Both the position numbers and the translations under genes were made by a program. The notes beneath the pieces were generated by a model that saw only the letters and a list, made by a program, of their open reading frames with translations, was not told where the DNA came from and did no database searches. Below are positions 1 to 7,366 of a stretch of 64,000 nucleotides of DNA, in pieces. This DNA is from Acidobacteria bacterium Ga0074141 (GTDB lineage: Bacteria > Acidobacteriota > Blastocatellia > Pyrinomonadales > Pyrinomonadaceae): contig LNDP01000024.1 of assembly GCA_001464665.1 (NCBI GenBank), positions 434,001 to 498,000 on the forward strand. Reading direction: 5' to 3'. Numbering within the stretch: the first letter of the stretch is position 1; every line of letters starts with the position of its first letter.

Positions 1-1218
1 GGGTGGGCATTCATTGCCGGTTCCAGCCGTTATACGGTTGCCTACGACATAAATGACAACGGCGATATCGGTTATGGTGAATTGGGGGCCGGACTTCACC
101 TCACCGGACTGGGAAACTTTTCCGTATCGAGTCTGCTGAGTCCGGAGACGGTCGGCAATGGATGGATAATAACCGGCAACGGTGCCTTTCTGAACAATAG
201 TCGTGAGGTTGCGACGGTCGGGCGAAATACTGTGACCGGTGAAAACGGTGCCGTGCTTCTGCTGCCTGTCGGAAACGTGCCGGCACCCACGGCTCCAACG
301 GATCTCGCCGGCGTGCCGCACCCGGCAACGCGAATGGAGCCCTTTAATTCCGTCGAACTGACGTGGGTAAATACAAGCCCGCTGACCCGTGGATGGGAGC
401 TTCAGCGTAGCGTTGCAGGCTCATCGACGTGGGAGATACTTTCGCTTGTCCCGCCCGGCACAACTCCGCAGCATTCTGATACAACGGTCGGCGTGAACGT
501 GACCTACAATTACCGCGTGCGGGCTACCGGACTCGGCGGGCCCAGCCCCTGGTCGAATATTGCGGTCGCAACGTCGCCCGCCACACCGCTAGACACGACC
601 CCACCGGTGGTGACTCTACTGGAACCGACGGATGGAGCAACCGTATCGGGTTTAGTTGCGGTCCGGTCTACGGCAACCGACAATGTCGAGATCGAGTATC
701 AAGAGATCAGTTTTTGGAACCAATTCACAGGACAGCAGGTCATTATCGGGTCATCAGGTGCGGGCGGCGAGATCTCATTCACTTGGGACACGCGTCAGTT
801 GACCGCTGGGACCTATACGGTGAGAGCATTCGCCTATGACACGCTGGGCAACTTTAGCCAGAATGAGGCCAACGTCAACATCGTCAGCGAAACCGGTGGC
901 ATTTTGCGCGTCAGTTCGCTCGCTTTGACTTCAATAAGGTTAAAAACCGGAATTTGGGTGATAGGATATGCACGCGTCTTGGACGCTGCCGGAAACGCTG
1001 TGCCCGACGCAACAGTCTCAGTAACGTGGCGGACGCCGAACGGACGATGGGTCTTTCAAACCTCCCAGACGAACGCTCAAGGCATCGCGGCTCTTTCGGT
1101 CCTGTCGGTCCCCGGTACATACCGCCTGACCATAAGTGACGTAACGAGAAAGGGTTATGAGCTTGATCGTGCGAATAGTCAGTTGACTGCGAAATACTGG
1201 CGGCTAAATGCAGAGTAG
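1..1218 (+). CDS. C-terminal part of a secreted multidomain protein (HAF-like repeats, FnIII, Ig-like)
   Basis: The frame is open from the first base with no start in view, so the N-terminus lies outside the window; 405 codons are visible. Residues 1-90 carry repeats of the type 'DINDNGDIGYG' and 'NNSREVATVGRN', resembling HAF-type extracellular repeats. Residues about 94-192 look like a fibronectin type III domain (TAPTDLAG, then NYRVRATGLGG and WSNIAVAT). Residues about 200-297 look like a bacterial Ig-like domain (PPVVTLLEPTDGATV, then YDTLGNFS). The last ~100 residues form another beta-rich Ig/invasin-like unit (DAAGNAVPDATVSVTW). Such tails usually follow a catalytic or adhesive domain in exported proteins; that domain is not seen, so the activity is unknown. 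A hairpin terminator follows within 25 bases of the stop. Confidence 0.8.
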   Translation, partial: GWAFIAGSSRYTVAYDINDNGDIGYGELGAGLHLTGLGNFSVSSLLSPETVGNGWIITGNGAFLNNSREVATVGRNTVTGENGAVLLLPVGNVPAPTAPTDLAGVPHPATRMEPFNSVELTWVNTSPLTRGWELQRSVAGSSTWEILSLVPPGTTPQHSDTTVGVNVTYNYRVRATGLGGPSPWSNIAVATSPATPLDTTPPVVTLLEPTDGATVSGLVAVRSTATDNVEIEYQEISFWNQFTGQQVIIGSSGAGGEISFTWDTRQLTAGTYTVRAFAYDTLGNFSQNEANVNIVSETGGILRVSSLALTSIRLKTGIWVIGYARVLDAAGNAVPDATVSVTWRTPNGRWVFQTSQTNAQGIAALSVLSVPGTYRLTISDVTRKGYELDRANSQLTAKYWRLNAE

Positions 1219-1238
1219 AATTCAAAAGATAATTATGA

Positions 1239-1275
1239 AAGGGCTCGGCAGAGCAGCCGAGCCCTTATGCTTTTC
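1239..1275. terminator. Hairpin terminator between convergent genes
   Basis: An 11-bp perfect stem (AAGGGCTCGGC at 1239-1249, GCCGAGCCCTT at 1256-1266) has a 6-base loop and is followed on the plus strand by ATGCTTTT. It lies between the upstream plus-strand gene and the convergent end of nrdB, so it can serve both strands. The T-tract is short, so it may be an imperfect intrinsic terminator. Confidence 0.7.
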
Positions 1276-1286
1276 ACTCGCCCCGT

Positions 1287-2285
1287 TTAGAATGCCTCGC
1301 TGAAGCTTACCTCGCCGGCGACTGAGACTTGGTATGCCGAGACGCGGCGTTCGAAGAAGTTTGTCAGTTCCTGCACGTCCTGCAGGTCCATGAATGAGAA
1401 CGGGTTCTTTGTCTTATAGACCTTCGGGATGCCGAGCATCGCCAGCCGCTGATCGGCGATGAACTCGAGATACTGCTTCATATCCACGACCGAGAGTCCG
1501 GCGACTCCGCCCGAAAGAATGTCCTCGGCAAACTGCATCTCGCATTCGACCGCTTCATCGAGCATCAACGCGATCTGCCGTTCCAATTCGGCATCAAAAA
1601 GGTCCGGCTCCTCGGCCCGCACTTTTTTGACCACCTCAAAGGCAAAGTTCATGTGCGAAGATTCGTCGCGAAAGACCCAGTTCGTCCCCGAGGCGAGCCC
1701 ATGGAGTAAGCCTTTTGACCGCAGAAAGTAAACATAAGCGAAGGCCGCAAAGAAGAAAAGCCCCTCGATGCACGCCGCGAAGCAGATCAGGTTTAGCAGA
1801 AATCGGCGGCGGTCGTCCTTCGTCTCAAGCGTCTGCAGGTCGTTGATCGAATCGATCCACTTCAGGCAAAACTCGCCCTTTTTCCGGATCGAAGGAATGT
1901 TCTCGATCGCCGCAAATGCCGCCTCGCGTTCCTTGTGCTCGGGGATGTATGTATCGAGCAGCGTAAGGTAAAACTGCACGTGCAACGCCTCTTCATAAAG
2001 CTGCCGCGAGAGGTACATCCGCGCCTCCGGAGCATTGATGTGCTTGTAAAGATTGAGCACCAGATTGTTAGACACGATCGAATCTCCCGTCGCAAAGAAC
2101 GCAACAAGCCGATTGATCAGGTGCCGCTCCGCCGGCGTCATCTTGGCACGAAGGTCCGTGACGTCCATCGAGAAGTCGACCTCCTCGACGGTCCAAGTGT
2201 TCTTGATCGCATTCCGGTACATTTCATAAAAGTCCGGGTACTGCATCGGCCGAAGTGTAAGGTTAAATCCAGGATCTAAAAGCAT
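1287..2285 (-). CDS. nrdB: Ribonucleoside-diphosphate reductase, class Ia beta subunit (R2)
   Basis: Small subunit of aerobic ribonucleotide reductase. It holds the di-iron centre and tyrosyl radical that NrdA uses to make deoxyribonucleotides. Numbering from the ATG at 2285 (332 residues), the ligands are visible: D68 (FATGD), E99 and H102 (EALH), E174 (CIEG), E208 and H211 (DESSH). The radical tyrosine is Y106, four residues after H102. The arrangement FFATGD...LHVQFY resembles the eukaryotic-type R2 more than the E. coli one. A TTG 12 bases further upstream keeps the frame, but the ATG at 2285 has a GGAG eight bases before it and is preferred. It lies 70 bases downstream of nrdA and presumably shares its transcript. 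Confidence 0.95.
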   Translation of the reverse strand: MLLDPGFNLTLRPMQYPDFYEMYRNAIKNTWTVEEVDFSMDVTDLRAKMTPAERHLINRLVAFFATGDSIVSNNLVLNLYKHINAPEARMYLSRQLYEEALHVQFYLTLLDTYIPEHKEREAAFAAIENIPSIRKKGEFCLKWIDSINDLQTLETKDDRRRFLLNLICFAACIEGLFFFAAFAYVYFLRSKGLLHGLASGTNWVFRDESSHMNFAFEVVKKVRAEEPDLFDAELERQIALMLDEAVECEMQFAEDILSGGVAGLSVVDMKQYLEFIADQRLAMLGIPKVYKTKNPFSFMDLQDVQELTNFFERRVSAYQVSVAGEVSFSEAF

Positions 2286-2312
2286 AAAAATCTCCAAACA
2301 GTGTGAGAAACA

Positions 2313-2344
2313 AGCTAATAGCTATTAGCTGAAAGCTATTAGCT
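2313..2344. repeat. Palindromic repeat between nrdA and nrdB
   Basis: Bases 2313-2330 are a perfect 18-bp palindrome (AGCTAATAGCTATTAGCT). After GAA, a second copy of its right half (AGCTATTAGCT) follows at 2334-2344. It sits in the 70-base gap of the presumed nrdAB transcript and could fold in the mRNA. It looks like a small mobile or REP-like palindrome, or a processing signal; function unknown. Confidence 0.6.
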
Positions 2345-2355
2345 AGTTTCTAAAA

Positions 2356-4755
2356 CTACTGACAGGCTTCGCAGGCGTCGGGGTTCTCCAGCGAGCAGAT
2401 CAGCGCTTCTTCGTCGGTGTATTCCTTTTTCGGCTCGGGGATCAGTTCGGCGACCTTGTATTCGGCGGTCACCTGGTTGATCTTCGTTGCCGGCCGCGAG
2501 CGGAGATAATAGGTCGTCTTCAGCCCCTTCTGCCAGCAGTACATATACATCGACGAAAGCTTGCCGATCGAGGGGCTTTCCATAAATAGGTTGAGCGACG
2601 CCGATTGGTCGATGAACGCCCCTCGTTCGGCCGCCATGTCGATCAGAACACGCATCGGCACTTCCCACGCGGTGCGATAGATGGCTCGGATCTCCGCCGG
2701 GATCTCTTCGATCGCCTGTATCGAGCCCTCGCCGAGCTTGATCTTCTGCCGCACCTCGTCGGTCCAAAGCCCGGCCGCCTTTAGCTCTTGGACAAGATAT
2801 TTGTTGATCTGGATGAAGTCGCCTGAAAGCGTTTCGCGTTTGAAGAGGTTCGAGACCTGCGGCTCGATGCATTCATAGCTGCCGGCGATGGCGGCGATCG
2901 TCGCCGTCGGAGCGATGGCGATCATCAGGCTGTTGCGAAGCCCGTTCGCCTTGATCTTTTCGCGGAGCGCGTCCCAGCGGGCCGTGTCCTCGGGCACAAC
3001 TCCCCAGAGGTCAAATTGCAGCACGCCGCGGGCCGCACGCGTTTCCGGAAACGCCGGATGTGCCCCCTTGGCGATCGCGAGTTCACACGACGCATCAAGT
3101 GCTGCGAAGTAGATCTCTTCCTGTATCTTTGCCGAGATCCGCCGAGCTTCGTCCGAATCGAACGCCAGCCGCAGCTTGAAGAAAACATCCTGCAGGCCCA
3201 TAACGCCCAGGCCGATGTTCCTCCACCGCATGTTCGAATCCTCGGTGCTCGGGATGGCGTAGTAATTGAGGTCGATTACGCGGTCAAGCTGGCGAACCGC
3301 CAGCCCGACATTGCGGTGCAGCTTCTCAAAATCAAAACCGCCTTCGCCGACGTACCTCGCCACATTGATCGAGCCGAGATTGCATACCGCCGTCTCGTTG
3401 TCGTTCGTCACCTCGATGATCTCGGTGCAGAGGTTCGAGAGGTGGACGACGTTACCGGCCACGGCCGTTTGGTTGCACTTATTGTTGCTCGCGTCCTTAA
3501 AGGTCATCCAGCCATTGCCGGTCTGGGCGAGCGTCCGCATCATCTTGCCGTAAAGATCGCGTGCCTTGACCTGCTTTTTAAAGAGCCCTTCCTGCTCGGC
3601 CTTGAGGTATTCGCGTTCAAACTCTTCGCCGTAAATATCCGGAAAATGCGGAACGGCCTTCGGGTCAAAGAGCGACCAAGCCTCGTCCGACTCAACCCGA
3701 CGCATAAAGATATCCGGGATCCAATTGGCGATGTTGAGGTTGTGCGTCCGCCGGGCGTCGTCGCCGGTGTTGTCGCGAAGTTCGAGGAAATCCTCGATGT
3801 CTGCATGCCAGGTCTCGAGATAAACGCAGGCCGCACCCTTTCGCTTGCCGCCCTGGTTTACCGCCGCCACCGAGGAATCAAGCGTCTTGAGCCACGGCAC
3901 GATGCCGTTAGAGTGGCCGTTCGTCCCGCGGATCAGCGACCCCTGCGAACGAACGCGGTGGTACGCGATGCCGATGCCGCCCGAAAACTTTGAGAGCATC
4001 GCGACGTCAGCATATTTTTTGTAGATGCTCTCAAGGCTATCCTGCGGCGAATCAAGCAGGAAGCACGACGAGAGCTGTTCGTGCCGCGTACCTGAATTGA
4101 AGAGCGTCGGCGTCGAGGGAATGTATTCGAGCGACGAGAAGAGATGGTAAAGCTCGATGGCCAACGAAGGCGTTTCGGCAAGCCCGCACGCGACCCGCAT
4201 CCAGAAGAACTGCGGTGTTTCGATGACGTCGCGAGTCTCCGGATTCTTGAGCAGGTAGCGGTCGTAAAGCGTTCTGAGGCCAAAGAACTCGAAAAGATCG
4301 TTGCGCGTTTTATCGATGGCGTCATTCAGCTTGCGGCTGTTTTCACAGACGAAGTTGTAAACCCGCTCGTTCATCAAGCCTTCTTTAAAGCCAAAGGCGA
4401 TGGATTGCGAGAAGGAATAGATCTCCTGGTTATGTACTTCTTTCTCAACGTATTGGACCAAAAGCCGGGCGGCGAGCCGCGAGTACTCCGGCTCTTCAAA
4501 GATCAGGCTCGCGGCCGTTTGGATAGAAAGCTTGTCGAGCTCCTTTGTGCTCGCACCGTCAAAAAGCCCGCTGATGGTCTTCGTCGCGATCCGCATCACA
4601 TCTACGTTCGGCAAGTTCGGCGTACAGCGTGAGATCGCCCGGACGATCTTGTTGATATCGACCGGCTCGTAAGCTCCATTGCGCTTGGTCACGCGCATGG
4701 TCGTTTGTGCTGCTTCCTCGGTCTGCCTTGCCGTAGCGACGAATGTATCCATCAT
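2356..4755 (-). CDS. nrdA: Ribonucleoside-diphosphate reductase, class Ia alpha subunit (R1)
   Basis: Catalytic subunit of class I ribonucleotide reductase, 799 residues, reducing NDPs to dNDPs with NrdB. Residues about 20-110 form an ATP-cone allosteric domain (MRVTKRNGAYEPVDINKIVRA). The barrel contains the first redox cysteine in SCFLLDSP, the active-site trio in NLCTEI, the second redox cysteine in AVCNLGSINV, and the radical-transfer tyrosine pair in TTYYLRSR. The C-terminus ends in CEACQ, the swinging cysteine pair that thioredoxin or glutaredoxin re-reduces. The first of two adjacent ATGs (4755) has an AGGAG about ten bases upstream. A sigma70-like promoter and NrdR-type boxes lie 90-355 bases upstream. 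Confidence 0.97.
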   Translation of the reverse strand: MMDTFVATARQTEEAAQTTMRVTKRNGAYEPVDINKIVRAISRCTPNLPNVDVMRIATKTISGLFDGASTKELDKLSIQTAASLIFEEPEYSRLAARLLVQYVEKEVHNQEIYSFSQSIAFGFKEGLMNERVYNFVCENSRKLNDAIDKTRNDLFEFFGLRTLYDRYLLKNPETRDVIETPQFFWMRVACGLAETPSLAIELYHLFSSLEYIPSTPTLFNSGTRHEQLSSCFLLDSPQDSLESIYKKYADVAMLSKFSGGIGIAYHRVRSQGSLIRGTNGHSNGIVPWLKTLDSSVAAVNQGGKRKGAACVYLETWHADIEDFLELRDNTGDDARRTHNLNIANWIPDIFMRRVESDEAWSLFDPKAVPHFPDIYGEEFEREYLKAEQEGLFKKQVKARDLYGKMMRTLAQTGNGWMTFKDASNNKCNQTAVAGNVVHLSNLCTEIIEVTNDNETAVCNLGSINVARYVGEGGFDFEKLHRNVGLAVRQLDRVIDLNYYAIPSTEDSNMRWRNIGLGVMGLQDVFFKLRLAFDSDEARRISAKIQEEIYFAALDASCELAIAKGAHPAFPETRAARGVLQFDLWGVVPEDTARWDALREKIKANGLRNSLMIAIAPTATIAAIAGSYECIEPQVSNLFKRETLSGDFIQINKYLVQELKAAGLWTDEVRQKIKLGEGSIQAIEEIPAEIRAIYRTAWEVPMRVLIDMAAERGAFIDQSASLNLFMESPSIGKLSSMYMYCWQKGLKTTYYLRSRPATKINQVTAEYKVAELIPEPKKEYTDEEALICSLENPDACEACQ

Positions 4756-4843
4756 TTTTTCTTTCTCCTCGTTTGAACTCCTGCAACGGGTTTTCGAGCG
4801 TCGCCGCGTCGTCGCCGGGAAATGCAGAGACTCTTTCCCGCGG

Positions 4844-4859
4844 GGCCCATATATTGTGG
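4844..4859 (-). promoter_or_regulatory. NrdR-box-like site, leader-proximal
   Basis: The sequence shares TATATTGTGG with the two upstream boxes, but its left half is degenerate (GGCCCA). It is embedded in an outer inverted repeat (GGGCCCA...TGGGCCC, 4843-4863). If transcription starts near 4946 it lies in the nrdA leader. It is the weakest of the three sites. Confidence 0.5.
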
Positions 4860-4948
4860 GCCCGAAGTGGCCGGCTCGTTTTGGTTGATTTCAGGTGACT
4901 GGACAGGACCCCAAGCGTCTTTTTGAGTTATTCAGTCCTGCAGTGGAT

Positions 4949-4964
4949 ATAGACTATATTGTGT
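4949..4964 (-). promoter_or_regulatory. NrdR-box-like site over the nrdA -10 element
   Basis: ATAGACTATATTGTGT matches the right half of the NrdR consensus well. On the minus strand it reads ACACAATATAGTCTAT and contains the predicted -10 hexamer TATAGT. A repressor bound here would block RNA polymerase, as expected for NrdR control of class Ia ribonucleotide reductase genes. Confidence 0.7.
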
Positions 4965-4981
4965 AGGTAACGTTTTGTCAA
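4953..4981 (-). promoter_or_regulatory. Sigma70-type promoter of nrdAB
   Basis: Read on the minus strand, a consensus -35 TTGACA (plus positions 4976-4981) is followed by exactly 17 bases and a -10 TATAGT (4953-4958). Predicted initiation is near 4946, giving a leader of about 190 nt before nrdA. The -10 lies inside an NrdR-like box. Confidence 0.75.
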
Positions 4982-5095
4982 CACTAAATCTAGTGGTTTT
5001 GTGTTAATTTTATAACCGTCTCATTTGCAACATTTACCGCGCCCCGCTTGATGTAACCCTTCAATCCCGACTGACCGAAATGCCGTTCTTTTCCA

Positions 5096-5111
5096 ACACA
5101 ATATATTGTGG
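5096..5111 (-). promoter_or_regulatory. NrdR box, upstream copy
   Basis: ACACAATATATTGTGG contains a perfect 14-bp palindrome (CACAATATATTGTG, 5097-5110) and fits the NrdR consensus best of the three sites. Its centre lies 147 bp (14 turns at 10.5 bp) from the box over the -10. It could help form a repression loop or serve a second promoter. Confidence 0.75.
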
Positions 5112-5165
5112 TCGCCTTCTCGAAGCGGGCGATTCACATTTTCGTTCTGCGTGCGGGCCTCAAGC

Positions 5166-5450
5166 CCGGACTCAGAACTCTGCAGCACGGCAACTCCGTA
5201 ACTCGGCAACTCGCCCCTTCCATATCATCCATATCTTCCATATCTCACGGATCGCCATTCACTTTGGCTTGAAGGCCGAGGAAAATGGACAGCGGGAGAA
5301 AGTGAGCGGTAAGCAGTGAGCCGCGAGTGGCGGAGAAGCAGACCGAAGTCCTTCATTCTTGCCAACTACTAATTAAACGGAATGCCAAGATCGAGTGTAA
5401 TAATGAGTAAACCGAAGGCCCAAGCCCCAAGGCCCAAGACCCAAGCCCGG
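5166..5450. repeat. Non-coding mosaic of short imperfect repeats, proximal part
   Basis: No convincing gene lies between nrdA and the hydrolase gene ending at 5819. Within this part, 5189-5210 repeats GGCAACTC/GTAACTC and 5221-5247 has three 9-bp CATATC units. Bases 5415-5450 repeat a CCCAAG-type heptamer. Short frames here have biased, repetitive translations and no family resemblance, so the DNA is treated as non-coding. Confidence 0.6.
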
Positions 5451-5456
5451 CTGCGT

Positions 5457-5564
5457 GTTCCAGCTGTCCCAAAAGTTCCAGATGTTCCAGATGTTCCAGA
5501 TGTTCGCGTTGTTCGCAGCGTTTCCGTTGTTCACGATGTTCGCGGTGTTTACGGCGTTTTCGCG
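5457..5564. repeat. Twelve contiguous 9-bp units beginning GTT/GTC
   Basis: Exact 9-base register is kept for 108 bp. Three identical GTTCCAGAT units at 5475-5501 are followed by diverged ones (GTTCGCGTT, GTTCGCAGC, GTTTCCGTT, GTTCACGAT, GTTCGCGGT, GTTTACGGC, GTTTTCGCG). There are no spacers, so it is not a CRISPR array. The first units share wording with the hairpin that follows. Function unknown. Confidence 0.85.
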
Positions 5565-5600
5565 AACGCGCGATTCCCTATTAGAAACGAAACAGCAGGA

Positions 5601-5668
5601 CTTTCGAGTTCCAGATTCCAAATTCCAGATCATCGAATCTGGAATCTGGAATCTGGAATTCTCGAAAG
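5601..5668. repeat. Long imperfect hairpin built of TTCCAGAT units
   Basis: The left arm 5601-5630 starts CTTTCGAG and contains three TTCCA units. The right arm 5637-5668 is its reverse complement, ending CTCGAAAG, with one substitution and a 2-base insertion. The loop is only about 6 bases. The stem of ~30 bp would be very stable in DNA or RNA. It could end minus-strand transcription from the hydrolase operon, but it has no T-tract. Confidence 0.75.
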
Positions 5669-5689
5669 CCGGGACTCAAAACCGCGAGC

Positions 5690-5747
5690 GTTTCAGCTTG
5701 TTTCAGCGTTTCACTTTGTTTCAGTGTTTCACGCTGTTTCATGAAAC
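5690..5747. repeat. GTTTCA tandem repeat with alternating 10/8-base spacing
   Basis: GTTTCA recurs at 5690, 5700, 5708, 5718, 5726 and 5736, with unit lengths 10, 8, 10, 8, 10, giving a higher-order period of 18. The last unit runs into the palindrome GTTTCATGAAAC. No coding potential is apparent. Confidence 0.8.
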
Positions 5748-5818
5748 GCGCGGTCTCCGAAAAAATGAAACACGTCGAGACGAAAATTGGCCAGACGGTG
5801 GCAAGCGGGCAAGGATGC

Positions 5819-6595
5819 TCAAGCCTCATCCGGCTCATCGCCGATCACGAGCCCGTCGTAGGCGAGTTCGACGTTGTCGGGCAGCGTGCGGGACTCGCGG
5901 GCGTGGAGGATGTCGTGGTTGAGGTGGGTAAGATAAGCCTTCCGCGGCTTGAGGTCCTCAATGTAACCGAGAGCCTCTTCGAGGTTGAGATGCGTCGAGT
6001 GCGGCTTGATGCGGACGCAGTCGAGCACCAAAACATCAAGCCCGCGGAGCCCGTCAAGCGATTCCTGGGGGATGGTCTTGAGGTCGGTGGCGTAGGCAAA
6101 ATTATTGAACCGATAGGCGATCACCGGCAGCTTGCCGTGGATGACCTCAAGCGGCGTCACCTCGACCTTGCCGATACAGAAAGGCGAGCCGTTGAAGACC
6201 GTATGCGGGATAAGTTGCGGAAGCCCGCCGCCCAAATGGGTCGGCTGAAAAATGTATTGAAATATCCGGCGAAGGTCGGTCCAGGCGATGTCATTGGCAA
6301 AGATCGGCATTGGGCCGTAGCGAAAATTGAGCGGCCGGATGTCATCAAGGCCAAAGACATGATCGACGTGGCAATGCGTTATCAGCACGGCATCGAGCCG
6401 CCGGATATTTGCTCGCAGGGCCTGTTGGCGAAAGTCCGACGAGGTGTCAACAAGGATCGAAACGCCCTCGTGTTCGATCAAAACCGAGACGCGGAGCCGC
6501 TTATCCCTCGGGTCTTCGGAAAGACACGTCTCGCAGTCACAGGCGATGGAGGGTACGCCCGTCGAGGTTCCGGTGCCGAGGAAGGTAAGTCGCAT
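5819..6595 (-). CDS. MBL-fold metallohydrolase, PhnP/phosphoribosyl cyclic phosphodiesterase-like
   Basis: A 258-residue protein that begins directly with MRLTFLGTGTSTGVPS, the glycine-rich strand typical of the PhnP/YfcI-like branch of the metallo-beta-lactamase fold. A CDCETC cysteine pair lies at 19-24. The zinc motif is HCHVDH near residue 94, with further candidate ligands in the later histidines and in LVLDC (near 190). C-terminal THLNHD also fits the PhnP-type family. The likely activity is hydrolysis of a cyclic nucleotide-like or phosphodiester bond; the substrate cannot be read from sequence. It follows the DUF1844 gene on the same strand 69 bases downstream, suggesting co-transcription. 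No phn genes are nearby, so a phosphonate role is not supported by context. Confidence 0.85.
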   Translation of the reverse strand: MRLTFLGTGTSTGVPSIACDCETCLSEDPRDKRLRVSVLIEHEGVSILVDTSSDFRQQALRANIRRLDAVLITHCHVDHVFGLDDIRPLNFRYGPMPIFANDIAWTDLRRIFQYIFQPTHLGGGLPQLIPHTVFNGSPFCIGKVEVTPLEVIHGKLPVIAYRFNNFAYATDLKTIPQESLDGLRGLDVLVLDCVRIKPHSTHLNLEEALGYIEDLKPRKAYLTHLNHDILHARESRTLPDNVELAYDGLVIGDEPDEA

Positions 6596-6664
6596 TTAGA
6601 TTTTAACGCTGAGACCGCAAGGCCCGCAGAAGTTCTAAGAATCCCTAGGGCCTTTGCGTTTCAA

Positions 6665-7213
6665 CTATTTCTTTCCGAGAATATCCGCGCCGGAAAACTT
6701 CTTCGCCGCCTGCGCCTTCAGCTTCTCTTCGGTCGCCCGCACCATCGTCACATACTGCATCCGAAGATCGGCCAAAAGCCCTTCGAGCAACCGAGCCTCC
6801 TGCTCGTGCAGATTGCCCTTTGTCTTATCGCGGATCATTGCAAGCACGTCGAGCCAATACTTGCCCGTATCAAGGTCAAGCGACCGCTGTCCCGTGGCGG
6901 GATGCGGCACGGCACCAAGAGATGCGGCGGCGTTGGTAGCGAGGGTCGAGAGAAAATTGATAAAGCTCGCCGGGTCATCCGCACCCGGGATCTCTTCGCC
7001 GTCATCCTCGGCCTCGTCGATAGCGGCGGCGACCGGCTCCTCTTCGACCGCAGCGACCGCAGGCTCGGGCTGCGGTTCGGGAGCCGGGGCGGCAGCTTTT
7101 GGCGCTTCCGGCTCGATCTCCACGCCCTCTTTCAGCGATCCGTCCGGATTAAATTTCCGACGATCAGTGACCTTAAAGGAAACGTCTTCTTGATTTTCTT
7201 CGTGTCCGATCAT
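6665..7213 (-). CDS. DUF1844 family protein
   Basis: A 182-residue protein. The N-terminal part has the phrase DVSFKVTDRRKFNPDGSLKEG, usual for this family in Acidobacteria and Planctomycetes. Residues about 30-75 are a proline/alanine/glutamate-rich linker that is probably unstructured. The conserved domain follows (ASFINFLSTLATNA, then LDTGKYWLDVLAMIRDKTKGNL and a helical C-terminus). No catalytic motif is visible and the family has no assigned function. Start ATG 7213 is chosen because MIGHEEN precedes the conserved part with little excess. The gene heads the minus-strand pair with the MBL hydrolase and is divergent from mazG, leaving a 153-base shared upstream region. Confidence 0.85.
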   Translation of the reverse strand: MIGHEENQEDVSFKVTDRRKFNPDGSLKEGVEIEPEAPKAAAPAPEPQPEPAVAAVEEEPVAAAIDEAEDDGEEIPGADDPASFINFLSTLATNAAASLGAVPHPATGQRSLDLDTGKYWLDVLAMIRDKTKGNLHEQEARLLEGLLADLRMQYVTMVRATEEKLKAQAAKKFSGADILGKK

Positions 7214-7366
7214 AACTTCTTTACTCCCTATGATTTTATCACCTACGATTTTCTAGCAGAAAGCTCAGAAGCGAGATTCCGTCTCACCGGCCGAACCTCG
7301 GCCTCGCGCAAAGGGCTTTCGGGCCATGCCCTAGACTTCCGGCACGTCCTGAACTTAAATGGTGAT

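Noticed and set aside
3016-3993. A 325-codon plus-strand frame opposite nrdA
   Set aside because: It is fully antisense to conserved nrdA segments and has no motif of its own.
5457-5747. CRISPR array
   Set aside because: The units are 8-10 bases, contiguous, with no spacer sequences and no cas genes nearby.
5382-5922. Short proteins made of three-residue repeats (for example VPDVPDVPD)
   Set aside because: The repeat period of nine bases gives repetitive peptides in every frame and on both strands; no start or ribosome site supports any one of them.
5741-7366. An open plus-strand frame of 542 codons joined to the front of mazG
   Set aside because: It is antisense to the DUF1844 and MBL-hydrolase genes, both of which have clear family motifs. 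MazG families start near MSEKFDELVGVM, so the extension is chance openness from codon bias.
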